Notes under the pieces: model-generated
The model's database searches: none
What the model was told of the DNA's origin: nothing
The model's input: the letters and a program-made list of their open reading frames with translations, nothing else
Translations under genes and position numbers: made by a program
Shown: positions 19,047 to 28,198 of the stretch, piece by piece
How positions within the stretch are numbered: the stretch's first letter is position 1
How the letters are laid out: every line of letters starts with the position of its first letter
Assembly: GCF_003710865.1 (NCBI RefSeq)
Contig: NZ_RHHO01000002.1
Location: 1 to 64,000, forward strand
Origin: Brevibacillus borstelensis
GTDB lineage: Bacteria > Bacillota > Bacilli > Brevibacillales > Brevibacillaceae
Length of the DNA: 64,000 nt
Reading direction: 5' to 3'

Positions 19047-19271
19047 ATGATCCAACTAACCCGATTCAACGGCGCACAGTTTTACTTGAACGCGACGCAC
19101 ATAGAGACGGTGGAGTCCACTCCCGATACGGTTATCACCTTGCTTACGGGGAAAAAGCACATCGTGAAAGAAACGGCAGAGGAAGTGATCGCGCGGATCC
19201 TGCGTTTCTACCAGCACGCGTTCCCGGCGTTTACACCGCCGCGCATGCCGGAAGACGATTCCATTGAATAG
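19047..19271 (+). CDS. swrD: SwrD/FlbD family flagellar protein
   Basis: 74-residue cytoplasmic protein. It begins MIQLTRFNGAQFYLNATHIE and contains DTVITLLTGKKHIVKET, the FlbD/SwrD signature. In B. subtilis SwrD (YlzI) occupies the same place after flgE and increases flagellar torque. The overlapping frame from 19010 is a shadow with no family resemblance. AAAGGAGCGG precedes the ATG. Confidence 0.93.
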   Translation: MIQLTRFNGAQFYLNATHIETVESTPDTVITLLTGKKHIVKETAEEVIARILRFYQHAFPAFTPPRMPEDDSIE

Positions 19272-19286
19272 CGGGAGGCGCAAAAA

Positions 19287-19745
19287 ATGTTTCAAAATCG
19301 CTTGTTTAACATGGCCCTTATCATCATTATTGCGATATCGCTTCTAGGAGTCATATCGTTCGTGCTCTGGCAAACCTATCTCTCCCCTGCAGCACAATCA
19401 GCAAGCCATGACGAATCCAAAGAGGTAAAGGCTCTTTCGGCCAAGGAAATGCAAGAGTACTCGGTTGACACTGGCGAGATTACCACAAACCTGCTCTCCA
19501 AAAACTACATCATCGTTCGTTTCACCATCACTGCGGACAGCAGCAGTTCCAAGGAAGAGCTGGAGCAACGCCTGCCTCAGGTGAACCAGATTATCATCAA
19601 GACACTAGCAGGTCTGGAACCCGATGACATCAAGGGAACAGAGGGAATCAACAAGCTGGAAGCCAAAATCATGAACGAGATTAGCGCATTGATGCAGGAA
19701 GGCAAAATCGTTCAGGTAATCACAACGAAACAGCTCCTATCTTAA
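19287..19745 (+). CDS. fliL: Flagellar basal body-associated protein FliL
   Basis: 152-residue single-pass membrane protein near the stator. One N-terminal transmembrane helix (about 6-30) is followed by a periplasm-equivalent domain with VRFTITADSSSSKEELEQR. The length and the place between swrD and fliM match Bacilli. It starts 15 bases after swrD. Confidence 0.95.
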   Translation: MFQNRLFNMALIIIIAISLLGVISFVLWQTYLSPAAQSASHDESKEVKALSAKEMQEYSVDTGEITTNLLSKNYIIVRFTITADSSSSKEELEQRLPQVNQIIIKTLAGLEPDDIKGTEGINKLEAKIMNEISALMQEGKIVQVITTKQLLS

Positions 19746-19784
19746 CAAATGATGAATGAATACATAGCAAGGGGGTGACGACAG

Positions 19785-20780
19785 ATGGCCGAGGTTCTCT
19801 CACAAAGTGAGATTGACGCGTTGTTGGCAGCACTTTCTTCCGGAGAGATGGATGCCAACGAGCTGAAAAAAGAAGAGACTGAGCGGCGGGTTAAAGTATA
19901 CGACTTCAAGCGGGCATTGCGATTTTCCAAAGATCAGATTCGCGGATTGACGCGTATCCACGAAAACTATGCACGGTTGTTGACGACATATTTTTCAGCT
20001 CAGCTTCGTACCTTCGTGCAAATAACAGTTGCCTCCGTCGACCAATTACCGTATGACGAGTTTATTCGCTCCATTCCGAAGATGACGATTCTCAATATTT
20101 TTGAGGCGCCACCACTTGAAGGCCGAATGGTTTTGGAAGTGAATCCAAACATCGCATACACGATGCTGGATCGACTCCTTGGCGGGCAAGGAATTATCCC
20201 CGACAAAATGGGGGCACTGACAGAAATCGAGACAACCGTGATGGAGCGCGTGTTTGGAAAGGCATTGGATACCTTCCATGAAGCGTGGAAACAAATTATC
20301 GAGTTGGACCCGTATTTGGAAGGGCTTGAAATGAATCCCCAATTCATGCAGATCGTTTCTCCGAACGAAATCGTGGCGGTTATCTCCTTTAGTACAAAAA
20401 TTGGAGATACGACGGGGATGATCAACCTGTGTCTGCCACACGTCGTGTTGGAGCCAATCATGTCGAAGCTGTCCGGACAGTACTGGTTTTCCAAACAGAA
20501 GAAAACGAGGGATGAAGAGGAGCGATTGCGGGTTGAGGAGCGGGTGAAAGCAGCCAGCCTGCCGATTATCGCGGAGTTGGGTACCGCTACCATCACCGTA
20601 GGAGAGTTTTTGCAGCTTCAGGTCGGTGATGTGATCCAGCTCGATCATCTCGTCGATAACAAGTTGAGAATTAAAGTGGGAGATCAACTGAAGTTCCTGG
20701 GACAGCCCGGCACGCAAAAAGGTCGTGTTGCGGTGCAGATCGACGAAGTCCTTGAGGAAGGGGAGGAAATGAATGAGTAG
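19785..20780 (+). CDS. fliM: Flagellar motor switch protein FliM
   Basis: 331-residue C-ring protein that binds CheY-P. The N-terminal CheY-binding peptide LSQSEIDALLAAL is at residues 5-17. The middle CheC-like domain and the C-terminal SpoA domain (about 250-325, with LQLQVGDVIQLDHLVDNKL) are complete. GGGGGTGA precedes the ATG. Confidence 0.98.
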   Translation: MAEVLSQSEIDALLAALSSGEMDANELKKEETERRVKVYDFKRALRFSKDQIRGLTRIHENYARLLTTYFSAQLRTFVQITVASVDQLPYDEFIRSIPKMTILNIFEAPPLEGRMVLEVNPNIAYTMLDRLLGGQGIIPDKMGALTEIETTVMERVFGKALDTFHEAWKQIIELDPYLEGLEMNPQFMQIVSPNEIVAVISFSTKIGDTTGMINLCLPHVVLEPIMSKLSGQYWFSKQKKTRDEEERLRVEERVKAASLPIIAELGTATITVGEFLQLQVGDVIQLDHLVDNKLRIKVGDQLKFLGQPGTQKGRVAVQIDEVLEEGEEMNE

Positions 20781-22122
20781 AGACATGCTTTCTCAAGAAG
20801 AAATTGACGCGCTGCTGCGAGCAAACAATTTGGTAGAAGAGGAAACGGAACAACAGAGCGTGCCAGATGTGGCCGACTACCTGTCGGCGTTTGAGCAAGA
20901 CGCACTTGGAGAGATTGGAAACATCTCTTTTGGCAGTGCAGCAACGGCTCTCTCTACCTTGTTAAGCCAAAAGGTGGATATTACGACGCCTACTGTTTCG
21001 ATGGTTCAAGTCAGCGAGTTGGAAAAAGAGTTTCCCATGCCGCATGTCGCAGTTCACGTAGAGTATACAGATGGCTTTAAAGGCGTCAACCTGCTTGTCG
21101 TCCGGATGGAAGATGCGGCGGTTGTAGCCGATCTGATGATGGGCGGGGATGGTCGCCCGAGCACGACGGAAATGTCCGATCTGCATATAAGTGCAGTTCA
21201 AGAGGCCATGAATCAAATGATGGGGTCTGCAGCCACGTCGATGTCTACCATTTTTAATCAACTGGTAAACATCACACCGCCAGGGATTGATGTGATGGAT
21301 CTTGCGCAGGGGAAGGGCGGAGACAGCTTCACGGAGGATGACACCCCGCTGGTCAAAGTCTCATTCCGTTTAAAGGTAGGGGAGCAAGGAGAGCTGATCG
21401 ACTCCAATATCATGCAGCTCTTGCCGCTATCCTTTGCGAAGGATATGATCGGACGTCTGACTGGCGCATCAGATGCGGATGCCGCTGCTGCAAGTCCTGC
21501 TGAGGAAGCTCAAGCGCCCTCTGCTCCTAGTCAGCCGGCTGGCCACACCGAACCAACGATTCCGGCAAGTCCAGCCACTCAGCCGCCAGCAGCAGCTGCA
21601 CAGACACCTTATCCAGAACAGCCGGCACAAGCGCCGCACCCTGGTTACGCACCACCGCCGATGGGTTATCAGGCTCCGCCGATGTACCAGGATCCATATG
21701 GTCAGCATCCTTATCCACCGGCTTATGCGTACCCGCCGCAATATGTCCAGCCGCCGGTTCCACACGCTCCCCAGCACTTTGGAGCACAGCCGATGAATGT
21801 TGCCAATGTGAAAGCAGCGCAATTTTCTCCGTTCGGTGGCGGTATGATGGCTGCACCTGACGAACAGAACCTGAATTTGCTATTGGACATTCCTCTGCAG
21901 GTGACAGTCGAGCTTGGCCGTACGAAGAAGCTGATCAAAGACATACTGGATCTTTCCGCCGGATCGATCATCCAACTGGACAAGCTGGCTGGTGAGCATG
22001 TAGACATTTTGGTAAACAACAAATTGATCGCCAAAGGCGAGGTTGTGGTCATCGACGAAAACTTCGGGGTTCGCGTAACCGACATTATCAGTCCGATTGA
22101 CCGCGTTTCGAAATTGCAATAA
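20773..22122 (+). CDS. fliY: Flagellar motor switch phosphatase FliY
   Basis: 449-residue C-ring protein with CheY-P phosphatase activity. An N-terminal FliM-like peptide (LSQEEIDALLRANN, 5-18) is followed by a CheC-like domain with both phosphatase sites (ALGEIGNISFGSAATAL and AVQEAMNQMMGSAATS). A linker of about 110 residues rich in Pro, Tyr, Ala and Gln covers roughly 235-345. The C-terminal SpoA (FliN) domain contains LGRTKKLIKDIL and DKLAGEHVDILVNNKLIAKG. It is much longer than the roughly 380-residue B. subtilis protein, owing to the linker. It overlaps fliM by eight bases. Confidence 0.96.
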   Translation: MSRDMLSQEEIDALLRANNLVEEETEQQSVPDVADYLSAFEQDALGEIGNISFGSAATALSTLLSQKVDITTPTVSMVQVSELEKEFPMPHVAVHVEYTDGFKGVNLLVVRMEDAAVVADLMMGGDGRPSTTEMSDLHISAVQEAMNQMMGSAATSMSTIFNQLVNITPPGIDVMDLAQGKGGDSFTEDDTPLVKVSFRLKVGEQGELIDSNIMQLLPLSFAKDMIGRLTGASDADAAAASPAEEAQAPSAPSQPAGHTEPTIPASPATQPPAAAAQTPYPEQPAQAPHPGYAPPPMGYQAPPMYQDPYGQHPYPPAYAYPPQYVQPPVPHAPQHFGAQPMNVANVKAAQFSPFGGGMMAAPDEQNLNLLLDIPLQVTVELGRTKKLIKDILDLSAGSIIQLDKLAGEHVDILVNNKLIAKGEVVVIDENFGVRVTDIISPIDRVSKLQ

Positions 22123-22151
22123 CAACGGTAAAAACGAGGAGGAGCTAATCC

Positions 22152-22514
22152 ATGTCTAACAAAGTTCTCATTGTTGATGACGCAGCATTTATGCGCATGA
22201 TGATTAAAGAAATTCTGTCTAAAAACGGGTACAGCGTCGTCGGAGAAGCAAGCGACGGAGCACAGGCAGTAGAAAAATACAAAGAACTCGGTCCTGACCT
22301 GGTCACCATGGATATTACCATGCCAGAGATGGATGGAATCTCGGCACTGAAAGAAATCAAAAAGATTGATCCGAATGCTCGTGTCATCATGTGTTCTGCG
22401 ATGGGGCAGCAGGCAATGGTAATTGACGCCATTCAGGCTGGAGCAAAAGATTTTATCGTGAAGCCGTTCCAGGCAGATCGCGTATTGGAAGCGATCAAAA
22501 AGACGTTGAGCTAA
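22152..22514 (+). CDS. cheY: Chemotaxis response regulator CheY
   Basis: 120-residue single-domain receiver. The phospho-acceptor is D54 in TMDITMPEMDG; the acidic pocket is D9-D10, and the K in FIVKPF is conserved near residue 104. CheA-dependent phosphorylation drives binding to FliM and FliY encoded just upstream. The ribosome site is GAGGAGG. Confidence 0.98.
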   Translation: MSNKVLIVDDAAFMRMMIKEILSKNGYSVVGEASDGAQAVEKYKELGPDLVTMDITMPEMDGISALKEIKKIDPNARVIMCSAMGQQAMVIDAIQAGAKDFIVKPFQADRVLEAIKKTLS

Positions 22515-23188
22515 TGATGAAACTCCGGGACACAAGGGTGCGGCTCATCTGGATTTGTTGCCTGCTGTTGTTGTTCGTCGCTTCCCTTCCGGCTCAGGCT
22601 TTGGCGGAGAGCAGTTCTGTCGCCGATGCACTGAAAAAAGGCACGCTATCGACTGATGGGTCCGCCGGTCCACAGGAACCGGCACCCATTCCAGGAAGCG
22701 GGTCTGGCAGTATGTGGGGTTACCTGATACAGGTTATTTTCTCACTGGGCATCATTCTGGTTCTCATCTATTTGTTGCTGCGTTTTTTGTCAAAGCGTCA
22801 GGTTGGAATGGCACAAGGGCCGATTAAAGTCATCAGTATGGCACCGCTCGGGAATGGGAAGTCGGTCCAAGTGGTAATGATCGGAGAATCATTGTACGTG
22901 CTCGGTGTCGGTGAAAATGTTCAATTGCTTCATCACATACCGGCTGGAGAGGAAGCTGACCTGATTTTGGCAGATGCAGAAATAAAAGGCGCGCTGCCAT
23001 CGCCGCTGAAATGGCTCCCATTTGGCGGCAATCGAAAGAACAGTGACGAATTTTTCCAGCCTTCCGATGGGCAAGGTCGTACGTTTGAAGAAATCCTACG
23101 AAACCAGTGGGGAACGGTAACAAAACGCTCGGAACAAAATGTCCGCTGGATGGATGAGCAAGGTAAGGACAGAGGAGATTTGGGATGA
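22514..23188 (+). CDS. fliO: Flagellar biosynthetic protein FliO (FliZ)
   Basis: 224 residues. A cleavable-looking signal (LIWICCLLLLFVASLPAQALA, about 12-32) is followed by a transmembrane helix near 70-92 (LIQVIFSLGIILVLIYLLL) and a cytoplasmic FliO domain (GPIKVISMAPLGNGKSVQVV). FliO assists assembly of the FliP pore. TAATG overlap with cheY by one base. The Bacillus homologue is often named FliZ. Confidence 0.92.
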   Translation: MMKLRDTRVRLIWICCLLLLFVASLPAQALAESSSVADALKKGTLSTDGSAGPQEPAPIPGSGSGSMWGYLIQVIFSLGIILVLIYLLLRFLSKRQVGMAQGPIKVISMAPLGNGKSVQVVMIGESLYVLGVGENVQLLHHIPAGEEADLILADAEIKGALPSPLKWLPFGGNRKNSDEFFQPSDGQGRTFEEILRNQWGTVTKRSEQNVRWMDEQGKDRGDLG

Positions 23189-23946
23189 AACAAATACTGC
23201 AGCTGCTCGTGATTGTGCTCGCATTGCTGGTCATACCGGATATGGCGGCAGCAGCACCGGTTCAACCATCATTGGTCCCTACGATTGACTTGAAAATTGG
23301 GGGCGGAGCTGGTACGCCGCAGGAGACTTCGACAGCCATTCAATTGCTGTTGATCTTGACAGTTCTGTCCGTAGCGCCTGCCATTTTGCTGCTCATGACC
23401 AGCTTTACGCGAATTGTCGTCGTATTGTCGTTTGTCCGCAATGCATTGGCAACTCAGCAAATGCCACCAAACCAGGTATTGATCGCACTCGCTCTGTTCA
23501 TGACCTTTTTTATCATGTCCCCGACATTGGCCAAGGTAAATGAGACGGCTGTCCAGCCTTTTATGCAGGGGCAATTATCGCAAGAACAGGCGTTTGCGGC
23601 TGCGGTCATCCCATTCAAGGAATTTATGGCCAAACAGACACGTGAAAAGGACCTGGCGCTGTTTCTGGAGTTTGCAAAGGCAGAGCGGCCGAAGACAGTA
23701 CAAGATATTCCGCTTACTGCATTGGTTCCCGCTTATGCGATCAGTGAACTGAAAACAGCATTTCAAATCGGTTTTATGATTTTTATTCCGTTTCTTGTCA
23801 TCGATATGATTATTGCAAGTATTCTGATGGGAATGGGGATGATGATGCTTCCCCCGGTGATGATCTCACTCCCGTTCAAAATTTTGCTGTTCATCATGGT
23901 CGATGGCTGGTACCTGGTAGTCAAATCTCTTCTGACCAGCTTTTAG
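23185..23946 (+). CDS. fliP: Flagellar export gate protein FliP
   Basis: 253-residue core pore protein of the flagellar export gate. It has an N-terminal signal-like segment (1-24), then the family motif FTRIVVVLSFVRNALATQQ and PPVMISLPFKILLF near the C-terminus, with four hydrophobic segments. Four-base overlap with fliO (ATGA) shows coupled translation. Confidence 0.98.
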   Translation: MKQILQLLVIVLALLVIPDMAAAAPVQPSLVPTIDLKIGGGAGTPQETSTAIQLLLILTVLSVAPAILLLMTSFTRIVVVLSFVRNALATQQMPPNQVLIALALFMTFFIMSPTLAKVNETAVQPFMQGQLSQEQAFAAAVIPFKEFMAKQTREKDLALFLEFAKAERPKTVQDIPLTALVPAYAISELKTAFQIGFMIFIPFLVIDMIIASILMGMGMMMLPPVMISLPFKILLFIMVDGWYLVVKSLLTSF

Positions 23947-23980
23947 CGTACGAGAGGCACCCGGCCAAGGAGGGTAGAGC

Positions 23981-24250
23981 ATGACACAAGAGTTACTTAT
24001 GAGAGTTGCCCAAAGCTCTGTCTATACGATTTTGCTGATCGCTGCTCCGGCGCTGGGCGTAGGTCTGCTGGTAGGGTTGATCGTCAGCATTTTTCAAGCA
24101 ACGACACAAATTCAGGAGCAAACGCTCGCTTTTATTCCCAAAATCGTCGCCATCCTGGTCACCATCCTGGCTGTCGGCCCTTGGATGCTGCGAATCATGC
24201 TCGAGTTCACCATGGGGATATTTGGGAATCTCCACAAGTTTGTCGGGTAA
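23981..24250 (+). CDS. fliQ: Flagellar export gate protein FliQ
   Basis: 89 residues with two transmembrane helices (about 15-40 and 50-75). The motif VGLIVSIFQATTQIQEQTL between them is diagnostic. It forms the export gate with FliP and FliR and lies between their genes as usual. AAGGAGG precedes the ATG. Confidence 0.97.
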   Translation: MTQELLMRVAQSSVYTILLIAAPALGVGLLVGLIVSIFQATTQIQEQTLAFIPKIVAILVTILAVGPWMLRIMLEFTMGIFGNLHKFVG

Positions 24251-24253
24251 CCA

Positions 24254-25036
24254 ATGACAGCCTTCTTGGTTCACCTACCTGTGTTGTTGCTTGTATTTGT
24301 CCGCCTGACCGCTTTCTTCGTATCGGCTCCGTTTTTCTCGATGAAAGGCGTGCCGAATCAGTTTAAGATCGGTTTGGCTTTGTTTATGGCGGTCATCAGT
24401 TTTGGTTCTGTCCCGGTTCAAGGGGCAATCCCGATGGATTTGACATTTATCCTTTACGTCATCAAAGAGGCATTGGTCGGCGTCATATTGGGCTATATTT
24501 GCGAGTTGATGTATGTCACTGTCCAGGTTGCGGGCGGGATCATGGATATGCAAATGGGGCTGGCTATGGCCAACGTCATCGATCCGCGGACCGGTGCGTA
24601 CGTTCCGCTTACGGGCCAATTCAAAAACGTTTTGGCGATGCTATACTTTCTGAGCATGAATGGACATCATATGCTCATTCGCGGAATCATCAAAAGCTAT
24701 CAAGCCATTCCAATCGATGCCGTATGGGCTGCTTTGGGCAGCGAACAGGTCATGTGGCTGGCGGTAAAAGTATTTCGGGAAATGTTTCTAAGCGCCTTTC
24801 TGATTGCTACGCCGATAATCGTTTCATTGTTTCTGGTAGACCTTTCTCTTGGTATTATCGCCAAATCAGTCCCGCAATTTAATATTTTTGTTGTTGGATT
24901 TCCGATCAAACTGCTGGCAGGCTTTCTTCTGTTAATCGTAGTGATGCCTGCATTTCTCCTGACGTTAAGCAGTTTGTTCGAAAAAATGTTTCGATCGTTA
25001 GCGGAGATGATGAAGCTGCTCGGAGGAACAGGATGA
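24254..25036 (+). CDS. fliR: Flagellar export gate protein FliR
   Basis: 260-residue polytopic membrane protein with about six helices. Typical motifs include RLTAFFVSAPFFSMKGVPN near the N-terminus and GLAMANVIDPRTG in the middle. It starts three bases after fliQ and overlaps flhB by four. It is not fused to FlhB, unlike in some clostridia. Confidence 0.97.
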   Translation: MTAFLVHLPVLLLVFVRLTAFFVSAPFFSMKGVPNQFKIGLALFMAVISFGSVPVQGAIPMDLTFILYVIKEALVGVILGYICELMYVTVQVAGGIMDMQMGLAMANVIDPRTGAYVPLTGQFKNVLAMLYFLSMNGHHMLIRGIIKSYQAIPIDAVWAALGSEQVMWLAVKVFREMFLSAFLIATPIIVSLFLVDLSLGIIAKSVPQFNIFVVGFPIKLLAGFLLLIVVMPAFLLTLSSLFEKMFRSLAEMMKLLGGTG

Positions 25037-26130
25037 ACCGAATAACTTTTTTGTACCCTGTCGACCTCCAATACTTCAGCGGAGAGAAGACAGAAAAGGC
25101 AACTCCCAAAAAGAAACAGGATGCCCGTAAAAAAGGGCAAGTGGTGAAAAGCGCCGACTTGTCTCCGGCGCTTAGCCTGATGGCAGCGTTTCTCATGCTC
25201 GTCGCTTTTGGTGCAACTATGTTTCATTCCTTTGAAAACCTGATGAGAGAGTCCCTGATCACCTTTGCGACGTGGCAAGTAAATGAAGAAAACCTGGCAA
25301 TCATTATCCGGAAGGTTGCCTGGGAAGCAGTCAAGATTGCCGGGCCAGTGCTCGCCGCTGTTTTTTTAGTTGCCCTCTTTGCAAACTACGCCCAGGTGGG
25401 GTGGCTGTTTACGACAGAGACGATTCAGTTCAAACTGGAAAAATTGGACCCTATCAAGGGGGCCAAACGAATGTTCAGCCTCCGTTCATTGGTGGAGCTG
25501 GCCAAATCGCTTTTAAAAATCAGTACAGGCATACTGGTTGCCTACATGATCTTGTGGGATGTGCGAGATGAATTAATCAAGCTCTCCATGCAACCGCTGG
25601 AAGCGACGCTCTCCTTTGCTGCAGCGGAAGCTTCCAAACTGGGACTGCTAATCGGGCTGTTGCTTCTCATCTTGGCTATTTTGGATTACTTGTATCAACG
25701 ATATGAGTACGAAAAAAATCTGCGAATGTCCAAACAGGATATTAAAGACGAATACAAACAATCAGATGGTGATCCCCTCATTAGAGGGAAGATTCGTGAG
25801 CGTCAGCGCAGCATGGCAATGCGGCGCATGATGCAGGAGCTGCCGAAAGCCGATGTAGTGATTACCAACCCGACTCACTTTGCGGTTGCGATCCGCTACG
25901 ACAGCAATGAGATGCACGCGCCGACAGTGATTGCCAAAGGGCAAGACTACATGGCATTGAAGATTAAGGAAATTGCAAAGAAACACCGTATTGTAACGAT
26001 GGAAAACAAGCCTCTTGCCAGGGCTCTACATAGCCAGGTGGAGATTGGTCAGCCGATACCTGAAGAATTGTTTAAAGCGGTTGCCGAGGTTCTCGCCTAT
26101 GTATACAAACTGCAAGGGAAAGTGAAGTAA
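25033..26130 (+). CDS. flhB: Flagellar export specificity switch protein FlhB
   Basis: 365 residues with four transmembrane helices in the first 215 and a cytoplasmic C-terminal domain. The autocleavage motif NPTH is at 279-282 (cut between N279 and P280), needed for the change from hook to filament export. The N-terminus carries GEKTEKATPKKKQDARKKG, a family hallmark. ATGA overlap with fliR. Confidence 0.98.
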   Translation: MNRITFLYPVDLQYFSGEKTEKATPKKKQDARKKGQVVKSADLSPALSLMAAFLMLVAFGATMFHSFENLMRESLITFATWQVNEENLAIIIRKVAWEAVKIAGPVLAAVFLVALFANYAQVGWLFTTETIQFKLEKLDPIKGAKRMFSLRSLVELAKSLLKISTGILVAYMILWDVRDELIKLSMQPLEATLSFAAAEASKLGLLIGLLLLILAILDYLYQRYEYEKNLRMSKQDIKDEYKQSDGDPLIRGKIRERQRSMAMRRMMQELPKADVVITNPTHFAVAIRYDSNEMHAPTVIAKGQDYMALKIKEIAKKHRIVTMENKPLARALHSQVEIGQPIPEELFKAVAEVLAYVYKLQGKVK

Positions 26131-26155
26131 AACAAAGAAGAGAGGAGGACTAACG

Positions 26156-28198
26156 GTGGGATTAAAGATGAAAGAGCTAGGTACGGTCTTGTTTGTCATT
26201 AGTATCGTTGTCATGATGGTGATCCCACTGCCTTCCGAGTTGTTGGATCTGCTTCTCATATTGAACATCTCCCTTGCCTTGACGATTTTGCTAGTGTCTA
26301 TGTACACGCGGGAGACATTGCAGTTCTCCATCTTTCCTACAGTCCTGCTGATTACGACACTCTTTCGACTGGCTTTGAACGTCTCGACGACGCGGAACAT
26401 TCTTTCGCATGCCGAGGGCGGTAAAGTTATTGAAGCGTTCGGCAGCTTCGTCGTAGGCGGCAATCAGGTCGTAGGTTTTGTTGTTTTCCTGATCCTTGTC
26501 ATCATTCAGTTTATCGTTATTACAAAAGGCTCGGAGCGCGTTGCCGAGGTTGCAGCACGCTTTACCCTGGATGCAATGCCAGGGAAACAAATGAGTATTG
26601 ATGCGGACTTGAATGCCGGGATGATTACCGATACAGAAGCTCGGGCCCGTCGGAAAAAAATCGAAGACGAGGCGGATTTCTACGGCGCGATGGATGGTGC
26701 CAGCAAGTTTGTGAAAGGGGACGCCATCGCCGGTATTATCATCTTTATCGTGAATATTATCGGTGGATTTATCATCGGCATGGTGATTCATGACATGAGC
26801 TTTGCCGAGTCCGCTTCTAAATTTACAACGATGTCCGTAGGTGACGCGCTTGTCAGCCAAATCCCGGCGCTGCTCATTTCGACTGCGACCGGTATCATCG
26901 TAACGCGCGCAACGTCTGGAGACGGACTGGGCGAAGATATCGCCAATCAGCTATTCAGCTACCCGCGCCTGCTGTTTATCGTGGCCGGTGGAATATTCCT
27001 GCTTGGCTTGCTCACGCCCATTGGTCTGGTGCCTGTTGTTCCGATTTCCGGCTTGCTCGCTTTTGCCGGATGGAAAATGACGCGGAAGCAAAAGGTGGCC
27101 TGGGAAGAGACGGCTCAACAAGAAGAAGATCAGCAGCTGGAAGAAGTGCGCAGTCCAGAAAGCGTCGTCAACCTGCTTCAGGTCGATCCGATCGAATTTG
27201 AATTTGGCTATGGACTCATTCCGCTTGCGGACAGCAAGCAGGGTGGTGATCTGCTCGATCGCGTCATTATGATTCGACGCCAGGTTGCCTTGGAACTTGG
27301 CATTGTCGTGCCGGTCATCCGCATCCGGGATAACATCCAGCTTCGCCCGAATGAATATGTGATCAAAATCAAGGGGAATCAGATTGCGACGGGAGAAATC
27401 CTGCTCGATCATTATCTCGCCATGAGCCCGGGCTTTGACGATGATTCGGTCGTCGGGATCGAAACCGTTGAACCTGCGTTTGGTCTTCCCGCTTTATGGG
27501 TAACAGAAGAAAATAAGGAGATTGCTGAACTTTCCGGATATACGGTTGTGGACCCTCCATCTGTTGTCGCCACTCATTTGACCGAAGTGATCAAGCGTCA
27601 TGCTCATGAATTGCTTGGACGTCAAGAGACGCGGGCACTGATTGACAATGTTAGAGAGGTGGCACCGGTTCTCGTCGATGAGCTGATTCCAGGCTCTCTG
27701 TCGATCGGCGAAGTGCAGAAGGTGCTGCAAAAGCTTCTGCGTGAAAAAGTCTCGATTCGCAACCTGACAGTCATTTTGGAAGCATTGGCTGATCATGCGA
27801 TGTACACAAAAGATCCGGAAGTGTTGACCGAATACGTGCGTCAGGCGATGTCGCGCCAGATCACCCTGCAATATACGGAGCCGGGACAGCCGCTCCGCGT
27901 CATCACCGCCGGACCAGGATTAGAAAAGACGATTTCCGAGCACGTAGAGCAGACTGAGCAGGGCAGCTACCTGGCTATCGATCCGGAAACATCACAGCGC
28001 ATTTATCAGAATATGTCAGCGGAGGTTAGCAGAATGGTCAATTCGGGACAGCAGCCGATCATTCTCTCATCGCCTGCCGTCCGCATGTATCTGCGTCAGC
28101 TCATGGAGCGGATGATGCCGGATGTTCCTGTTCTGTCGTACAGCGAGCTGGAGCCACATGTTGAAGTGCAAAGTGTAGGGATGGTGAACATTTCGTGA
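26156..28198 (+). CDS. flhA: Flagellar export gate protein FlhA
   Basis: 680 residues. About eight transmembrane helices lie in the first 320 residues, followed by a large cytoplasmic domain that forms the nonameric docking ring. The FHIPEP signature region is seen as TLFRLALNVSTTRNIL and DAMPGKQMSIDADLNAG. The start is GTG, with GGAGG (26144-26148) seven bases upstream. The length nearly equals the B. subtilis protein. Confidence 0.98.
   Translation: MGLKMKELGTVLFVISIVVMMVIPLPSELLDLLLILNISLALTILLVSMYTRETLQFSIFPTVLLITTLFRLALNVSTTRNILSHAEGGKVIEAFGSFVVGGNQVVGFVVFLILVIIQFIVITKGSERVAEVAARFTLDAMPGKQMSIDADLNAGMITDTEARARRKKIEDEADFYGAMDGASKFVKGDAIAGIIIFIVNIIGGFIIGMVIHDMSFAESASKFTTMSVGDALVSQIPALLISTATGIIVTRATSGDGLGEDIANQLFSYPRLLFIVAGGIFLLGLLTPIGLVPVVPISGLLAFAGWKMTRKQKVAWEETAQQEEDQQLEEVRSPESVVNLLQVDPIEFEFGYGLIPLADSKQGGDLLDRVIMIRRQVALELGIVVPVIRIRDNIQLRPNEYVIKIKGNQIATGEILLDHYLAMSPGFDDDSVVGIETVEPAFGLPALWVTEENKEIAELSGYTVVDPPSVVATHLTEVIKRHAHELLGRQETRALIDNVREVAPVLVDELIPGSLSIGEVQKVLQKLLREKVSIRNLTVILEALADHAMYTKDPEVLTEYVRQAMSRQITLQYTEPGQPLRVITAGPGLEKTISEHVEQTEQGSYLAIDPETSQRIYQNMSAEVSRMVNSGQQPIILSSPAVRMYLRQLMERMMPDVPVLSYSELEPHVEVQSVGMVNIS

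Noticed and set aside
19010-19267. 85-codon frame overlapping swrD
   Set aside because: Different frame, Arg/His-rich, no homology signal; swrD is the clear gene.
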